A stretch of DNA of 5,944 nt, from contig CALKDE010000276.1 of the NCBI GenBank assembly GCA_938082955.1, forward strand, positions 1 to 5,944. The letters run 5' to 3'. This document shows, one piece after another, positions 1-5,944 of this stretch; position 1 is the stretch's first letter; each line of letters starts with the position of its first letter. The stretch comes from an uncultured Pseudomonadales bacterium (lineage in GTDB: Bacteria > Pseudomonadota > Gammaproteobacteria > Pseudomonadales > Pseudohongiellaceae). The position numbers were made by a program, and so were the translations under genes. Under the pieces are notes generated by a model, which saw only the letters and a program-made list of their open reading frames with translations, made no database searches and was not told the DNA's origin.

Positions 1-1
1 T

Positions 2-1297
2 TCGTCACTAACAGCTGAGGAATCTGAACTATTCACTGAGGCCTATCGAGATGTCCCTATGCCTTTGGAGTTTCGCGTTGAGGCAACACCTGAAGGACCT
101 GTCTTCGCCGATGCTAATGGCAAGACGCTCTACAGCTGGCCGCAGCATAAGCTACGCAATGGCTACAGCGGAGAAGCCAAAGGCTCACCGGCTTGTTACG
201 ACGAAGTTCTCACGGTGACAGCAGGCCTGATGAGCCCGTATCCGGCGGGGATCAAGCTTCCGGAGATTGATTCACGGCTTAGTTGCACAGACCTGTGGCC
301 ACCAGTACTGGCCGAGGCAGACGCTGAAGAAATAGGTAAATGGACTGTGATCCAGCGCAGGGATGCTACCTTGCAGTGGGCCTATGACGAACAGCCCCTG
401 TACCTCTCAATTCGGGATCAACAGCCTGGCGATGTTCAGGGAGGAAGCCGACGCCGATATGGCGGGGACTCCCCTGCCATGCGAGTTCCAGTCGGGCCTC
501 CATCGCTGCTGCCTCCTGGCTTTGCAATTAAGTCCACATCGATTGGTAGAATGTTGACCAGCGACAAAAATGAATCGGTGTATAGCTTTGAGGGCGACAC
601 GGCTACCTCCAGTGCTTGTGAAAGCAAATGTCTGGCGAACTGGCGTCCAGTTGTCGCACCAGCATTGGCACGAGATCAGGGTGAGTGGAGTCTATTTGAG
701 CGTTCGCCAGGTGTGCTTCAATGGGTATTTCGTGGAAAGCCGCTCTACACGCATTTACGAGATCAATCTTCCTGGTCGCTAGAAGGCAGCGATAGTCCAG
801 GCTGGCACAACGTGTTCACCCAAGATGCGCCATCTTATCCAGAAAGCTTTACCCAGCAGACCAGTTTAGCGGGTAATGTGTTGGCTGATTCCAGCGGCAA
901 AACAATCTACCGCTACAACTGCGGAGAGGACACTGCCGACCAGCTTGCTTGTGATCATCCTGACGATACCCAGGTATACCGACTGGCTATGTGCGGAGCA
1001 GGTGATGCACTGAAATGCCTCCAACACTGGCCTTACCTAATCGCCAAAGATGACGAAATCAGCACAAATCGTACCTGGCGCATTGTGTTGATCGATCCTC
1101 TAACTGGGCGCTTTGCGGCGCCAGATCAAGACGGAGCAATCCGGGTTTGGTCTTATCGCGATCGACCTGTGACTACATTTGGAGGTGACAATCAGCCGGG
1201 TGATGTTAACGGTGGTGGCACAGGCGAATGGCGGGGCCAGCGCAATGGCTTGAAGGCCTTCTGGCTGAGAGACGACTACATGAACGGGATATTGTGA
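2..1297 (+). CDS. Multi-repeat secreted protein (PF03640 'secreted repeat' type), 5' end outside window
   Basis: The reading frame is open from base 2 with no stop before the first ATG at 59. That ATG has no ribosome binding site, so the true start and any signal peptide lie upstream. Numbering from Met59, I see three diverged copies of one module: about 8-129, 156-250 and 265-392. Each has an aromatic strand (GKTLYSW 21-27, ESVYSFEGD 172-180, GKTIYRYNCGED 280-291), a Cys-Trp-Pro segment (LWPP 79-82, CLANWRPVVAP 191-201, CLQHWPYLIA 320-329) and a late aromatic strand (LQWAYDEQPLY 105-115, LQWVFRGKPLY 220-230, IRVWSYRDRP 361-370). Repeats 1 and 3 close with QPGDV plus glycines (122-129, 379-387). 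This matches the COG4315/PF03640 family of exported proteins with Yx(FWY)xxD motifs, whose function is unknown. Copy 2 keeps a compact C-x3-C (187, 191). Copies 1 and 3 have insertions and extra cysteines there. The last base is shared with the next gene's start. Confidence 0.85.
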   Translation, partial: SSLTAEESELFTEAYRDVPMPLEFRVEATPEGPVFADANGKTLYSWPQHKLRNGYSGEAKGSPACYDEVLTVTAGLMSPYPAGIKLPEIDSRLSCTDLWPPVLAEADAEEIGKWTVIQRRDATLQWAYDEQPLYLSIRDQQPGDVQGGSRRRYGGDSPAMRVPVGPPSLLPPGFAIKSTSIGRMLTSDKNESVYSFEGDTATSSACESKCLANWRPVVAPALARDQGEWSLFERSPGVLQWVFRGKPLYTHLRDQSSWSLEGSDSPGWHNVFTQDAPSYPESFTQQTSLAGNVLADSSGKTIYRYNCGEDTADQLACDHPDDTQVYRLAMCGAGDALKCLQHWPYLIAKDDEISTNRTWRIVLIDPLTGRFAAPDQDGAIRVWSYRDRPVTTFGGDNQPGDVNGGGTGEWRGQRNGLKAFWLRDDYMNGIL

Positions 1298-1299
1298 TG
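1286..1299 (+). promoter_or_regulatory. RBS and overlapping stop/start that set the second gene's start
   Basis: GGGA at 1286-1289 lies 7 nt before ATG 1297. The upstream gene's TGA (1295-1297) shares its last base with that ATG, giving TGATG, a typical translational-coupling arrangement. An in-frame ATG at 1228 would extend the protein by 23 residues. It is disfavoured because it overlaps the first gene by 70 bases and would bury a good signal peptide that begins exactly at 1297. Confidence 0.65.
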
Positions 1300-2334
1300 A
1301 ACACTTTCCAGCGATTGGCCAGTAACTTGTTGGTAGCATCGGCAATGATCAGTGGCGGCGTGCATGCAGACCAAAGCATGCTACGCAATCGCGCGATTGG
1401 TTATGTGATGACCGATTTATTTTGGTCTGTTTATCAAACCCCCGGAGCGATTCAAGAATGCCCTCAAGGTTTCAATGATGGTCCTCGCGAACAATTCGAA
1501 CAACTGTTTCCTTATCATCAGGCCCTAACTGTTGAAGAAACGCAGCTGCGGCAGGAAATAGAAACCTGGCACCCAACCACCGAATCTGATGGATTTGAGT
1601 TTTTCCAAGTAGAAGGAGGAATTTCCTGGGGCGTGAACCTGGACGGTGAGGTTGGACTGAACGACTTTGTCCACCCGGACGGAACACCTGGCATCGATAA
1701 TGAACTGTACCGTGCAGTGGGTTGTATTATCGGATTCAGGGGACCTGACGGTGTGGAATATATTTTCCAAAACAAGGCCATTGCCGATGAACGATACAAC
1801 CGACTGATGATCGAGCTCACCGAAGTGGATGATCTTGAAAACGACGATAGTGTCACTGTCTCGGTTTATCGCGGCCTGGATCGTCTGCTGACAGATGCGA
1901 CTGGCTCAAAGATTGTACCAGGGGGCACACAACGAGTTGATACCCGTTGGGGCCAGAAGCTGATTCGGCAGATTAATGCGAAGATTGTTGATTCAAAATT
2001 GATTACCGAGCCTATCCCTGATCTCATCATTCCCTGGCAGAATCTGAACGTGCCATCAACACAGCTTATTCGCGATGCGCGCTTCGTACTCGATCTTACG
2101 GCACAAGGTGCAACCGGTTTACTTGCCGGGTATGCAGATGTAGATACTTGGTACTATCAACTCATTCGAAATGACTCAACTCATCATCTGAGTAACGGCC
2201 AAATATCCGGCATCTCTCTTTATAAGGCGCTTCGCCGATTGGCCGACGCACACCCCAGCCTGGATACTGGCGAGAATACTGCCATTTCCACAGCACTGGA
2301 TATAAAGATGACACAAGTATTCATTAGCCACTGA
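1297..2334 (+). CDS. Exported protein of unknown function, 345 aa
   Basis: I do not recognise a function. Starting at ATG 1297, the protein opens with a classical signal peptide: a short n-region ending in Arg6, a hydrophobic core at about 7-19, and a V-H-A cleavage motif (22-24) before Asp25. This predicts a soluble periplasmic or secreted protein of about 321 residues, with no later membrane segment. The mature part has only two cysteines (55 and 143), which could form a disulfide. There is no CxxCH haem motif. Notable local motifs are GFNDGPREQF (58-67), an acidic/Gly stretch with LDGEVGLNDF (115-124), and GIDNELYRAVGC (132-143) followed by IIGFRGPDG. The last resembles a motif I recall, without certainty, from uncharacterised exported proteins of marine gammaproteobacteria. 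The C-terminal half is mixed alpha/beta, with Trp/Tyr at 285-287. Its one-base overlap with the secreted-repeat gene implies co-expression and perhaps a joint role in the envelope. Confidence 0.82.
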   Translation: MNTFQRLASNLLVASAMISGGVHADQSMLRNRAIGYVMTDLFWSVYQTPGAIQECPQGFNDGPREQFEQLFPYHQALTVEETQLRQEIETWHPTTESDGFEFFQVEGGISWGVNLDGEVGLNDFVHPDGTPGIDNELYRAVGCIIGFRGPDGVEYIFQNKAIADERYNRLMIELTEVDDLENDDSVTVSVYRGLDRLLTDATGSKIVPGGTQRVDTRWGQKLIRQINAKIVDSKLITEPIPDLIIPWQNLNVPSTQLIRDARFVLDLTAQGATGLLAGYADVDTWYYQLIRNDSTHHLSNGQISGISLYKALRRLADAHPSLDTGENTAISTALDIKMTQVFISH

Positions 2335-2346
2335 CCTTCACAGAAC

Positions 2347-2360
2347 GCTGAATAATCAGC
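2347..2360. terminator. Weak hairpin in the convergent gap
   Basis: GCTGA-ATAA-TCAGC forms a perfect 5-bp stem with a 4-base loop between two convergent genes: 13 bases after the + strand stop and 30 bases beyond the hisC stop on the - strand. Neither side has a convincing T tract, so it is at best a weak or factor-assisted bidirectional terminator. Position is the main support. Nothing else is visible in 2335-2390. Confidence 0.28.
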
Positions 2361-2390
2361 AACTTCATTCGGTTTCCTATCCCCACAGTT

Positions 2391-3446
2391 TTAAGACAAT
2401 CGTTTGAGTATCTGAATCACCATTGCCATCTCTTCGGTAGTTCCGATTGTGAATCGGATAGCCTCTGCTAGGCGCGAATGAGGAATCCGGCGGGCCACCA
2501 CGCCGGCTTCAGTGAGCGCTTCCCAGGCCGCTTCATTATCTGTGAAAAATACCAACACAAAATTGGTTACGCTGGGCACCACGTTGGTGACGTCTGGAAT
2601 GTCAGCCAGTGCTTCGCAGAAAGAATCTCGAATCTGGCTAATCTGATTCACTTGCTCATTCATCAACTGTGTGACGTTTTCATTTAAGGATTGCAGTGCA
2701 ATTTGTGCACAAGGATCAGCCAAAGGATAGGGTGCTGACACTTTGCGCATGATTGCCATAACTGTCTCGTTGGCCAGCAAGTAACCGACATGAACGCCAG
2801 CCAGACCGAATGCCTTTGACATTGTTCGCACAACGACCAGGTTTTCGAAATTCGCCATTTCGGACACCAGACTCTCTAAGGGACAAAATTCAATATAGGC
2901 TTCGTCAATGACTACCAGCGCCCGTCCCTCGAAAAATCGCAGAATAGTAAGAATGTCTTCGCGATTAAAACTGTTTCCAGTGGGGTTGTTAGGGTTGCAG
3001 ATGAACACCAACTTTATACCCTCCTGAGCGAGAATGGCGGGCACATCGAGTTGATAATCTTCCGTCAACGGTACATCAATCACAGCGGCGTTTTGGATGT
3101 TGGCACATACCTGATACATACCATAGGTCGGGCTGCTGATGATTATGCCGTCAGTTCCAGACTGGCAGTAGGCGCGCAACAAAAGGTCTATGGCCTCGTC
3201 TGCACCTCGCAGTGCTAGCACCTGATCCGGCTGCAAGCCGGCATACACAGCGTAAGCTGCCTGCACCAGATCAGGCCCCTCATCTGGGTAGCGATGATAA
3301 TCCGATACATCTAATGACATGGGCTGGCGGGGAAAAGGCAGCTCATTTGCATTCAGCCAGACCTCACCCTTGCCACCAATGCGGCGTGCCGACATATAAG
3401 GTTCTAATGCTTCTATATGACGGTTCGAAAGATTGATCTTCTTCAT
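2391..3446 (-). CDS. hisC: Histidinol-phosphate aminotransferase
   Basis: PLP-dependent class I/II (fold type I) aminotransferase, 351 aa, the normal length for HisC (EC 2.6.1.9). It exchanges imidazole-acetol phosphate and glutamate for histidinol phosphate and 2-oxoglutarate in cytosolic histidine synthesis. Diagnostic segments in order: SARRIGGKGEVWLNANE (19-35), RYPDEGP (52-58), RGADE at the cofactor phosphate (80-84), SPTYGMY (105-111), NPNNPTG (151-157), DEAYIEFCP with the pyridine-binding Asp (181-189), the Schiff-base lysine K211 in SKAF (210-213), and RFTIGT with the carboxylate-binding Arg331. All expected catalytic residues are present. The enterobacterial-style SARR-GG and EAYIEFCP motifs favour HisC over generic aminotransferases. 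The ATG aligns with the family N-terminus. GGA (3456-3454 on the complement) sits 7 nt before it, inside the last codons of the membrane-protein gene, and only 3 bases separate the two genes. No other his gene is in the window, so a related aminotransfer role remains possible. Confidence 0.93.
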   Translation of the reverse strand: MKKINLSNRHIEALEPYMSARRIGGKGEVWLNANELPFPRQPMSLDVSDYHRYPDEGPDLVQAAYAVYAGLQPDQVLALRGADEAIDLLLRAYCQSGTDGIIISSPTYGMYQVCANIQNAAVIDVPLTEDYQLDVPAILAQEGIKLVFICNPNNPTGNSFNREDILTILRFFEGRALVVIDEAYIEFCPLESLVSEMANFENLVVVRTMSKAFGLAGVHVGYLLANETVMAIMRKVSAPYPLADPCAQIALQSLNENVTQLMNEQVNQISQIRDSFCEALADIPDVTNVVPSVTNFVLVFFTDNEAAWEALTEAGVVARRIPHSRLAEAIRFTIGTTEEMAMVIQILKRLS

Positions 3447-3449
3447 ACT

Positions 3450-4802
3450 TCAATCCAGCAAAAGGTGTCCCATCAGGACAAACAAGGGAATGGCAAGGAC
3501 AGTGCGCACCAGAAATATACCGGCGAGATGCCAGATGGTCGTGTTTATTTTCGATCTCAGAATGAGCGCGCCAATCTCTGACATGTAAATGACCTGCGTG
3601 ACCGAAATGCCAGCAATAATAAAGCGCGTAAATTCAGATTCAATGTTGCTACCTAATACTGCCGGGAGAATCATGTCGGCAAATCCCACAACCATGGACG
3701 GAGCGGCGGCGAAGGCTTCCGGCACGCGAAGCAATTCAAGATAAAGGCTGAACGGATAAGCTATCGCGTTAAACAGTGGGGTGTATTCGGCCACTAGTAG
3801 AGAGACAGTGCCAATGGCGATTACTGTTGGGATAAGGCCAAACCATAGATCTAGCAACTTTATTCCACTGCGACGCAGTTGAGCTGGCCAGGGATCCGCC
3901 TCTATTGCCTTGCGCACCGCCTGCTGCAAAGCCCAATTCCATACCGAGTGCCCCGCAGGCACAAGCTCGCTAGTTTGCGCATCGCAATTGTAGGTGGCAG
4001 GTATCCTACTTAGAGGTGGAATTCTGCAAACTATAATGGCGAGAACGATAGAGACAACGACTACGGCCCCATAGAACTGCAGGAAGATATGGGTTATATC
4101 GAGAATGCTGGCGATTAGCAGGCAAAAGGCAACCGAGGCCAGTGAGAAACACGAGATGATGCTAAGCGCCTCGCGTTGATTGTAGTGACCACGCTCATAC
4201 TGCTGTGTAGTGACCAGCGCACCCAATGGTGCTGCCCCAAGCCATGAAGCCATAGCATCGATGGCACCCCGTCCCGGCAAACGGAACAGCAAGCGAAAGA
4301 AGCGCGACAAAAGTACGCCAGCAAATTCCATGATACCGTACTCAGTCATCAGCGGCAGGAGGAAAATCACCGCTAGAAAAAGTGTCATCACAGTTGGCAC
4401 TAATTGCCCAACCATGGTCTGGCCCGTACTCGCGCCCCAGACCGCTTCCGGGCCGACTTCAAAGAATACCAGTATGGCAATTAACGCCCCAACAATGCGC
4501 AAGCATAGCCACGGCCAGCTGACGCTGAATAGCTCGCCTAAAAGTCCTGTAGTGGTGCGCCGCAAAGTGCAGATAATTGCGAGCGTTGCCGAACTGGTAG
4601 CTATCAGTACTATCAGCACAGGAAGGAATGGGGCCAGCTGCTCATTGAGAAATTGCGCCAACACAGCAACCAGTATTGTGTTGTTTCCATCGATAGAAAA
4701 AGGCACGAGAAACAGAATCAAGCTGAGTATTGCAGGGAGAACAAATCTGAGAATCGCGGTTGGCGTCAGAACTGGCTTGTTATTGGCTTGTTGGGTATCC
4801 AT
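3450..4802 (-). CDS. YjiH-family polytopic inner-membrane protein (Gate domain), probable transporter
   Basis: 450 aa and strongly hydrophobic, with about 10-11 predicted membrane segments (roughly 17-37, 46-80 as one or two spans, 98-116, 131-152, 210-232, 238-260, 318-338, 364-382, 392-412, 424-446). YjiH-family hallmarks are PFSIDGNNTILVAVLAQ near the N-terminus (34-50), TEYGIMEFAG (153-162), RLPGRGAIDAMASWLG (174-189) and TTQQYERGHYNQREA (198-212). These belong to the nucleoside-recognition/FeoB-type Gate fold (PF07670). A second Gate-like half follows the soluble linker at about 262-315 and includes GSNIESEFTRFIIAGIS (384-400). The length fits the long YjiH-like proteins rather than the shorter E. 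coli YjiH. The substrate is unknown. In E. coli, yjiH lies with yjiG and the isoaspartyl dipeptidase gene iadA, which hints at amino-acid or peptide-related solutes. An in-frame stop four codons upstream (4812-4814) fixes the start at ATG 4802, although no good Shine-Dalgarno is visible. It is the first gene of an operon with hisC. Confidence 0.85.
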   Translation of the reverse strand: MDTQQANNKPVLTPTAILRFVLPAILSLILFLVPFSIDGNNTILVAVLAQFLNEQLAPFLPVLIVLIATSSATLAIICTLRRTTTGLLGELFSVSWPWLCLRIVGALIAILVFFEVGPEAVWGASTGQTMVGQLVPTVMTLFLAVIFLLPLMTEYGIMEFAGVLLSRFFRLLFRLPGRGAIDAMASWLGAAPLGALVTTQQYERGHYNQREALSIISCFSLASVAFCLLIASILDITHIFLQFYGAVVVVSIVLAIIVCRIPPLSRIPATYNCDAQTSELVPAGHSVWNWALQQAVRKAIEADPWPAQLRRSGIKLLDLWFGLIPTVIAIGTVSLLVAEYTPLFNAIAYPFSLYLELLRVPEAFAAAPSMVVGFADMILPAVLGSNIESEFTRFIIAGISVTQVIYMSEIGALILRSKINTTIWHLAGIFLVRTVLAIPLFVLMGHLLLD

Positions 4803-4846
4803 GAGTTTCAGTCAGGCTAGCTTAAAAAATGTATTAGGTTCAAGTT

Positions 4847-4876
4847 ATTCTGACCTTATACAGGCTAAACTGCCAA
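4847..4876 (-). promoter_or_regulatory. Possible weak sigma70 promoter for yjiH-hisC
   Basis: On the complement, TTGGCA (4876-4871, 5 of 6 to the -35 consensus) is followed after 18 bases by CAGAAT (4852-4847, 4 of 6 to the -10 consensus). It lies 44 bases upstream of the yjiH start, a sensible leader length. A TATAAG (4860-4855) also lies here but has no matching -35. This is consensus matching only, in A/T-rich DNA. Confidence 0.25.
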
Positions 4877-4910
4877 TTCGCCACAATCACTACCCATTCG
4901 ACATTCCACC

Positions 4911-4925
4911 TGCATTGGAAATGCA
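4911..4925. promoter_or_regulatory. Operator-like palindrome TGCATT-N3-AATGCA
   Basis: TGCATT (4911-4916) and AATGCA (4920-4925) are exact inverted repeats around GGA. The site lies about 110 bases upstream of yjiH and just upstream of the candidate promoter, where a dimeric regulator could bind. I do not recognise the motif as that of a known regulator, and a 6-bp arm can arise by chance. Confidence 0.3.
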
Positions 4926-4936
4926 CTTATCTAAGC

Positions 4937-4949
4937 CATGATATTCATG
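4937..4949. repeat. Short palindrome CATGA-TAT-TCATG
   Basis: Five-base inverted arms (4937-4941 and 4945-4949) around TAT, 11 bases beyond the TGCATT palindrome. It may be a second operator half or chance. The two sequences differ, so this is not a repeated copy of one site. Confidence 0.2.
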
Positions 4950-5071
4950 AGCATAGTTCGAAGTCGTCCATAACAGTGTGAAAATTCCACTAAAAAATCA
5001 GTGGTGTGATTGCTCCAAAAAATAGAGAATCAGCTTAGCGGCAGAAAGTGAATTCAAAAACGGCAAGCAAA

Positions 5072-5133
5072 TTTGACCCTATAACTTTGGCCCTATAACT
5101 TTGACCCTACAACTTTGACCCTACAACTTTGAC
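5072..5133. repeat. 14-bp tandem repeat, 4.4 copies, in the PD40 gene leader
   Basis: Unit starts are 5072, 5086, 5100 and 5114, with a 6-base partial copy at 5128-5133. Units in order are TTTGACCCTATAAC, TTTGGCCCTATAAC, TTTGACCCTACAAC (twice), then TTTGAC. The first two share TATAAC and the last two share TACAAC, as expected from stepwise duplication. The array ends 16 bases before the PD40 start codon, occupying the leader or core promoter region. Each unit holds a TTGAC-like and a TATAAC-like hexamer, but neighbouring pairs are 15 bases apart, shorter than the usual spacer. From memory, GGGTCAAA-type short repeats occur near REP-associated transposases in gammaproteobacteria. No transposase is visible here. 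Confidence 0.92.
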
Positions 5134-5149
5134 AGGCAGCTAATAAGTC

Positions 5150-5944
5150 ATGACCAACACACCCATCTTTCGCGTAGCGATTCCCCTTCTTATTACTCTT
5201 TCTCTAGCTATAACTACTTATTCAACTGCAGCTGAAGACCTACCATTGGCTGAGACCTCAAATTTGCTTGAGTTTACTGTTGATGAAGGTTCTTGGGTTT
5301 CTGTTTCCTTGCATCCTTCAAATGAGTATTTCATTTTTGATTTACTGGGAGACATTTATTCGTTGCCGATTTCAGGAGGCCGTGCTGAACGCATTACTTC
5401 GGGAATGGCATTTGACAGTCAGCCTGTGATATCACCATCGGGAGAAAAAATAGCCTTTATCAGCGATCGCAATGGTAAGAATAATCTGTGGATTGCAGAT
5501 ATCGATGGCAGCAATCCTATTCAATTAAGCGATGAGACTTACACTCGCATGCTAAGTCCAGCCTGGACGACTGATAGCAACTACGTCACGGTCACCCAGC
5601 GAGGCAAAGAAATTGAGTTAAAGCAATACCACGTGGACGGAGGCAGTGGTACGACTGTTTCGCAAGCCGATGACGACAATTCAAACCCACCTGGTGTGGG
5701 CGCCGCATTTTCCCCTGACGGAAACACTGTGTATTTTGCCGAAAAACTGGGGTCGCCGGACGCTCCCACAGAAGGCTTTCCTGTCACACAAATAGTCAGA
5801 TTGAATTTGAATGACGGTTCTCGTTTACAAGTCACCCGCGGCGAAGGCGGAGCGGTGAGGCCCAAAATTAGTCCCGATGGCAAGCTTCTTATCTATGGCA
5901 CTCGCTATCAAACTCAAACAGGACTGCGAGTCAGAGATTTAGAA
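5150..5944 (+). CDS. Exported PD40/TolB-like propeller protein, N-terminal 265 residues; probable amidohydrolase fusion, 3' end outside window
   Basis: The frame is open from ATG 5150 to the window end. An in-frame TAA at 5144-5146 and no later Met before residue 86 fix the start. Residues 1-28 form a signal peptide (Arg8, hydrophobic core 9-23, cleavage near STAA 25-28), so it acts in the periplasm or outside. At least five WD40-like (PD40) blades follow, at about 51-85, 89-128, 135-167, 182-225 and 233-265. Typical blade motifs include SPSGEKIAFISDRNG (95-109), NLWIADIDG (112-120), AFSPDGNTVYFAE (186-198) and ISPDGKLLIYGTR (240-252). FDLLGDIYSLPISGG (63-77) and GMAFDSQPVISP (85-96) closely resemble long (about 1,000 aa) proteins in which this propeller precedes a metal-dependent amidohydrolase domain. 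That second half is inferred, because the window ends first. The Shine-Dalgarno is weak (AGG at 5134-5136, 13 bases from the ATG) and abuts the tandem repeat. Confidence 0.88.
   Translation, partial: MTNTPIFRVAIPLLITLSLAITTYSTAAEDLPLAETSNLLEFTVDEGSWVSVSLHPSNEYFIFDLLGDIYSLPISGGRAERITSGMAFDSQPVISPSGEKIAFISDRNGKNNLWIADIDGSNPIQLSDETYTRMLSPAWTTDSNYVTVTQRGKEIELKQYHVDGGSGTTVSQADDDNSNPPGVGAAFSPDGNTVYFAEKLGSPDAPTEGFPVTQIVRLNLNDGSRLQVTRGEGGAVRPKISPDGKLLIYGTRYQTQTGLRVRDLE

Larger units (their letters stand above)
4803..5149. other. Divergent intergenic region between the yjiH-hisC operon and the PD40 gene
   Basis: 347 bases with no supportable gene. It must hold both outward promoters. Visible content: an A/T-rich stretch at 4821-4850, a 15-bp palindrome at 4911-4925, a 13-bp palindrome at 4937-4949, a small hairpin CCACT-N8-AGTGG at 4987-5004, and the 14-bp tandem repeat at 5072-5133. 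No tRNA, riboswitch or small-protein signal is evident. Confidence 0.8.

Noticed and set aside
1228..1296. Earlier in-frame ATG that would lengthen the exported protein by 23 residues
   Set aside because: The added stretch is charged, overlaps the preceding gene and would place the signal peptide internally. The 1297 start has a GGGA at good spacing and gives a classical signal peptide.
1518..1856. 112-codon - strand frame inside the exported-protein gene
   Set aside because: Ser/Pro-rich shadow with no recognisable motif, fully inside a gene with a clear signal peptide. The same reasoning removes the 100-codon - strand frame at 5581-5883 within the propeller gene.
4210..4941. A 243-codon open frame on the + strand antisense to the membrane-protein gene
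   Set aside because: It is long only because it mirrors a hydrophobic gene. The product is Ser/Thr/Lys/Arg-rich and low in complexity, has no ribosome binding site or recognisable domain, and overlaps a convincing YjiH-family gene.
4977..4992. CRP-like half-site TGTGA upstream of the PD40 gene
   Set aside because: The partner half six bases on reads CACTA rather than TCACA. A single 5-base half-site is too common to call.
5073..5113. Sigma70 promoters inside the tandem repeat
   Set aside because: TTGACC/TTGGCC and the following TATAAC/TACAAC boxes are 15 bases apart or else 1 or 29, and the TTGACA at 5129-5134 has no -10 before the start codon. They are reported only as part of the repeat.
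5072..5133. CRISPR array
   Set aside because: Units are 14 bp and directly adjacent with no spacers, and no cas gene is nearby.

Overview
The window looks like chromosomal DNA from a free-living, probably marine gammaproteobacterium. This is an inference from protein resemblance: a HisC that matches the enterobacterial type motif for motif, a YjiH-family membrane protein, and a periplasmic PD40-propeller protein of the kind fused to amidohydrolases. Base composition looks even, and there is no obvious island, prophage, tRNA, rRNA or CRISPR array. No typing marker is present, so the taxonomy is tentative.

Layout. (1) 2-2334, + strand: two genes for exported proteins that overlap by one base (TGATG). 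The first is a multi-repeat protein of the 'secreted repeat' family (PF03640/COG4315 type), cut by the left window edge. The second is a signal-peptide-bearing protein I cannot assign to a function. (2) 2335-2390: a short convergent gap with a weak hairpin. (3) 2391-4802, - strand: a bicistronic operon of a YjiH-family polytopic membrane protein followed, after 3 bases, by a full-length histidinol-phosphate aminotransferase (HisC). (4) 4803-5149: a 347-bp divergent intergenic region holding two short palindromes and a clean 14-bp tandem repeat of 4.4 copies that ends 16 bp before the next start codon. (5) 5150-5944, + strand: the exported N-terminal PD40/TolB-like propeller of a long protein cut by the right window edge, probably ending in an amidohydrolase domain.

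How the genes work together. The left pair is probably one envelope/periplasmic unit, translationally coupled and possibly the tail of a longer operon starting upstream. The middle pair joins a putative small-solute transporter to a PLP aminotransferase. This hisC is not beside other his genes here, so it may serve histidine synthesis from an isolated locus or act on a substrate moved by the YjiH protein. The propeller gene is transcribed divergently, and its leader is dominated by the tandem repeat. The items most worth a second look are the repeat array, the YjiH-HisC coupling and the uncharacterised secreted pair.
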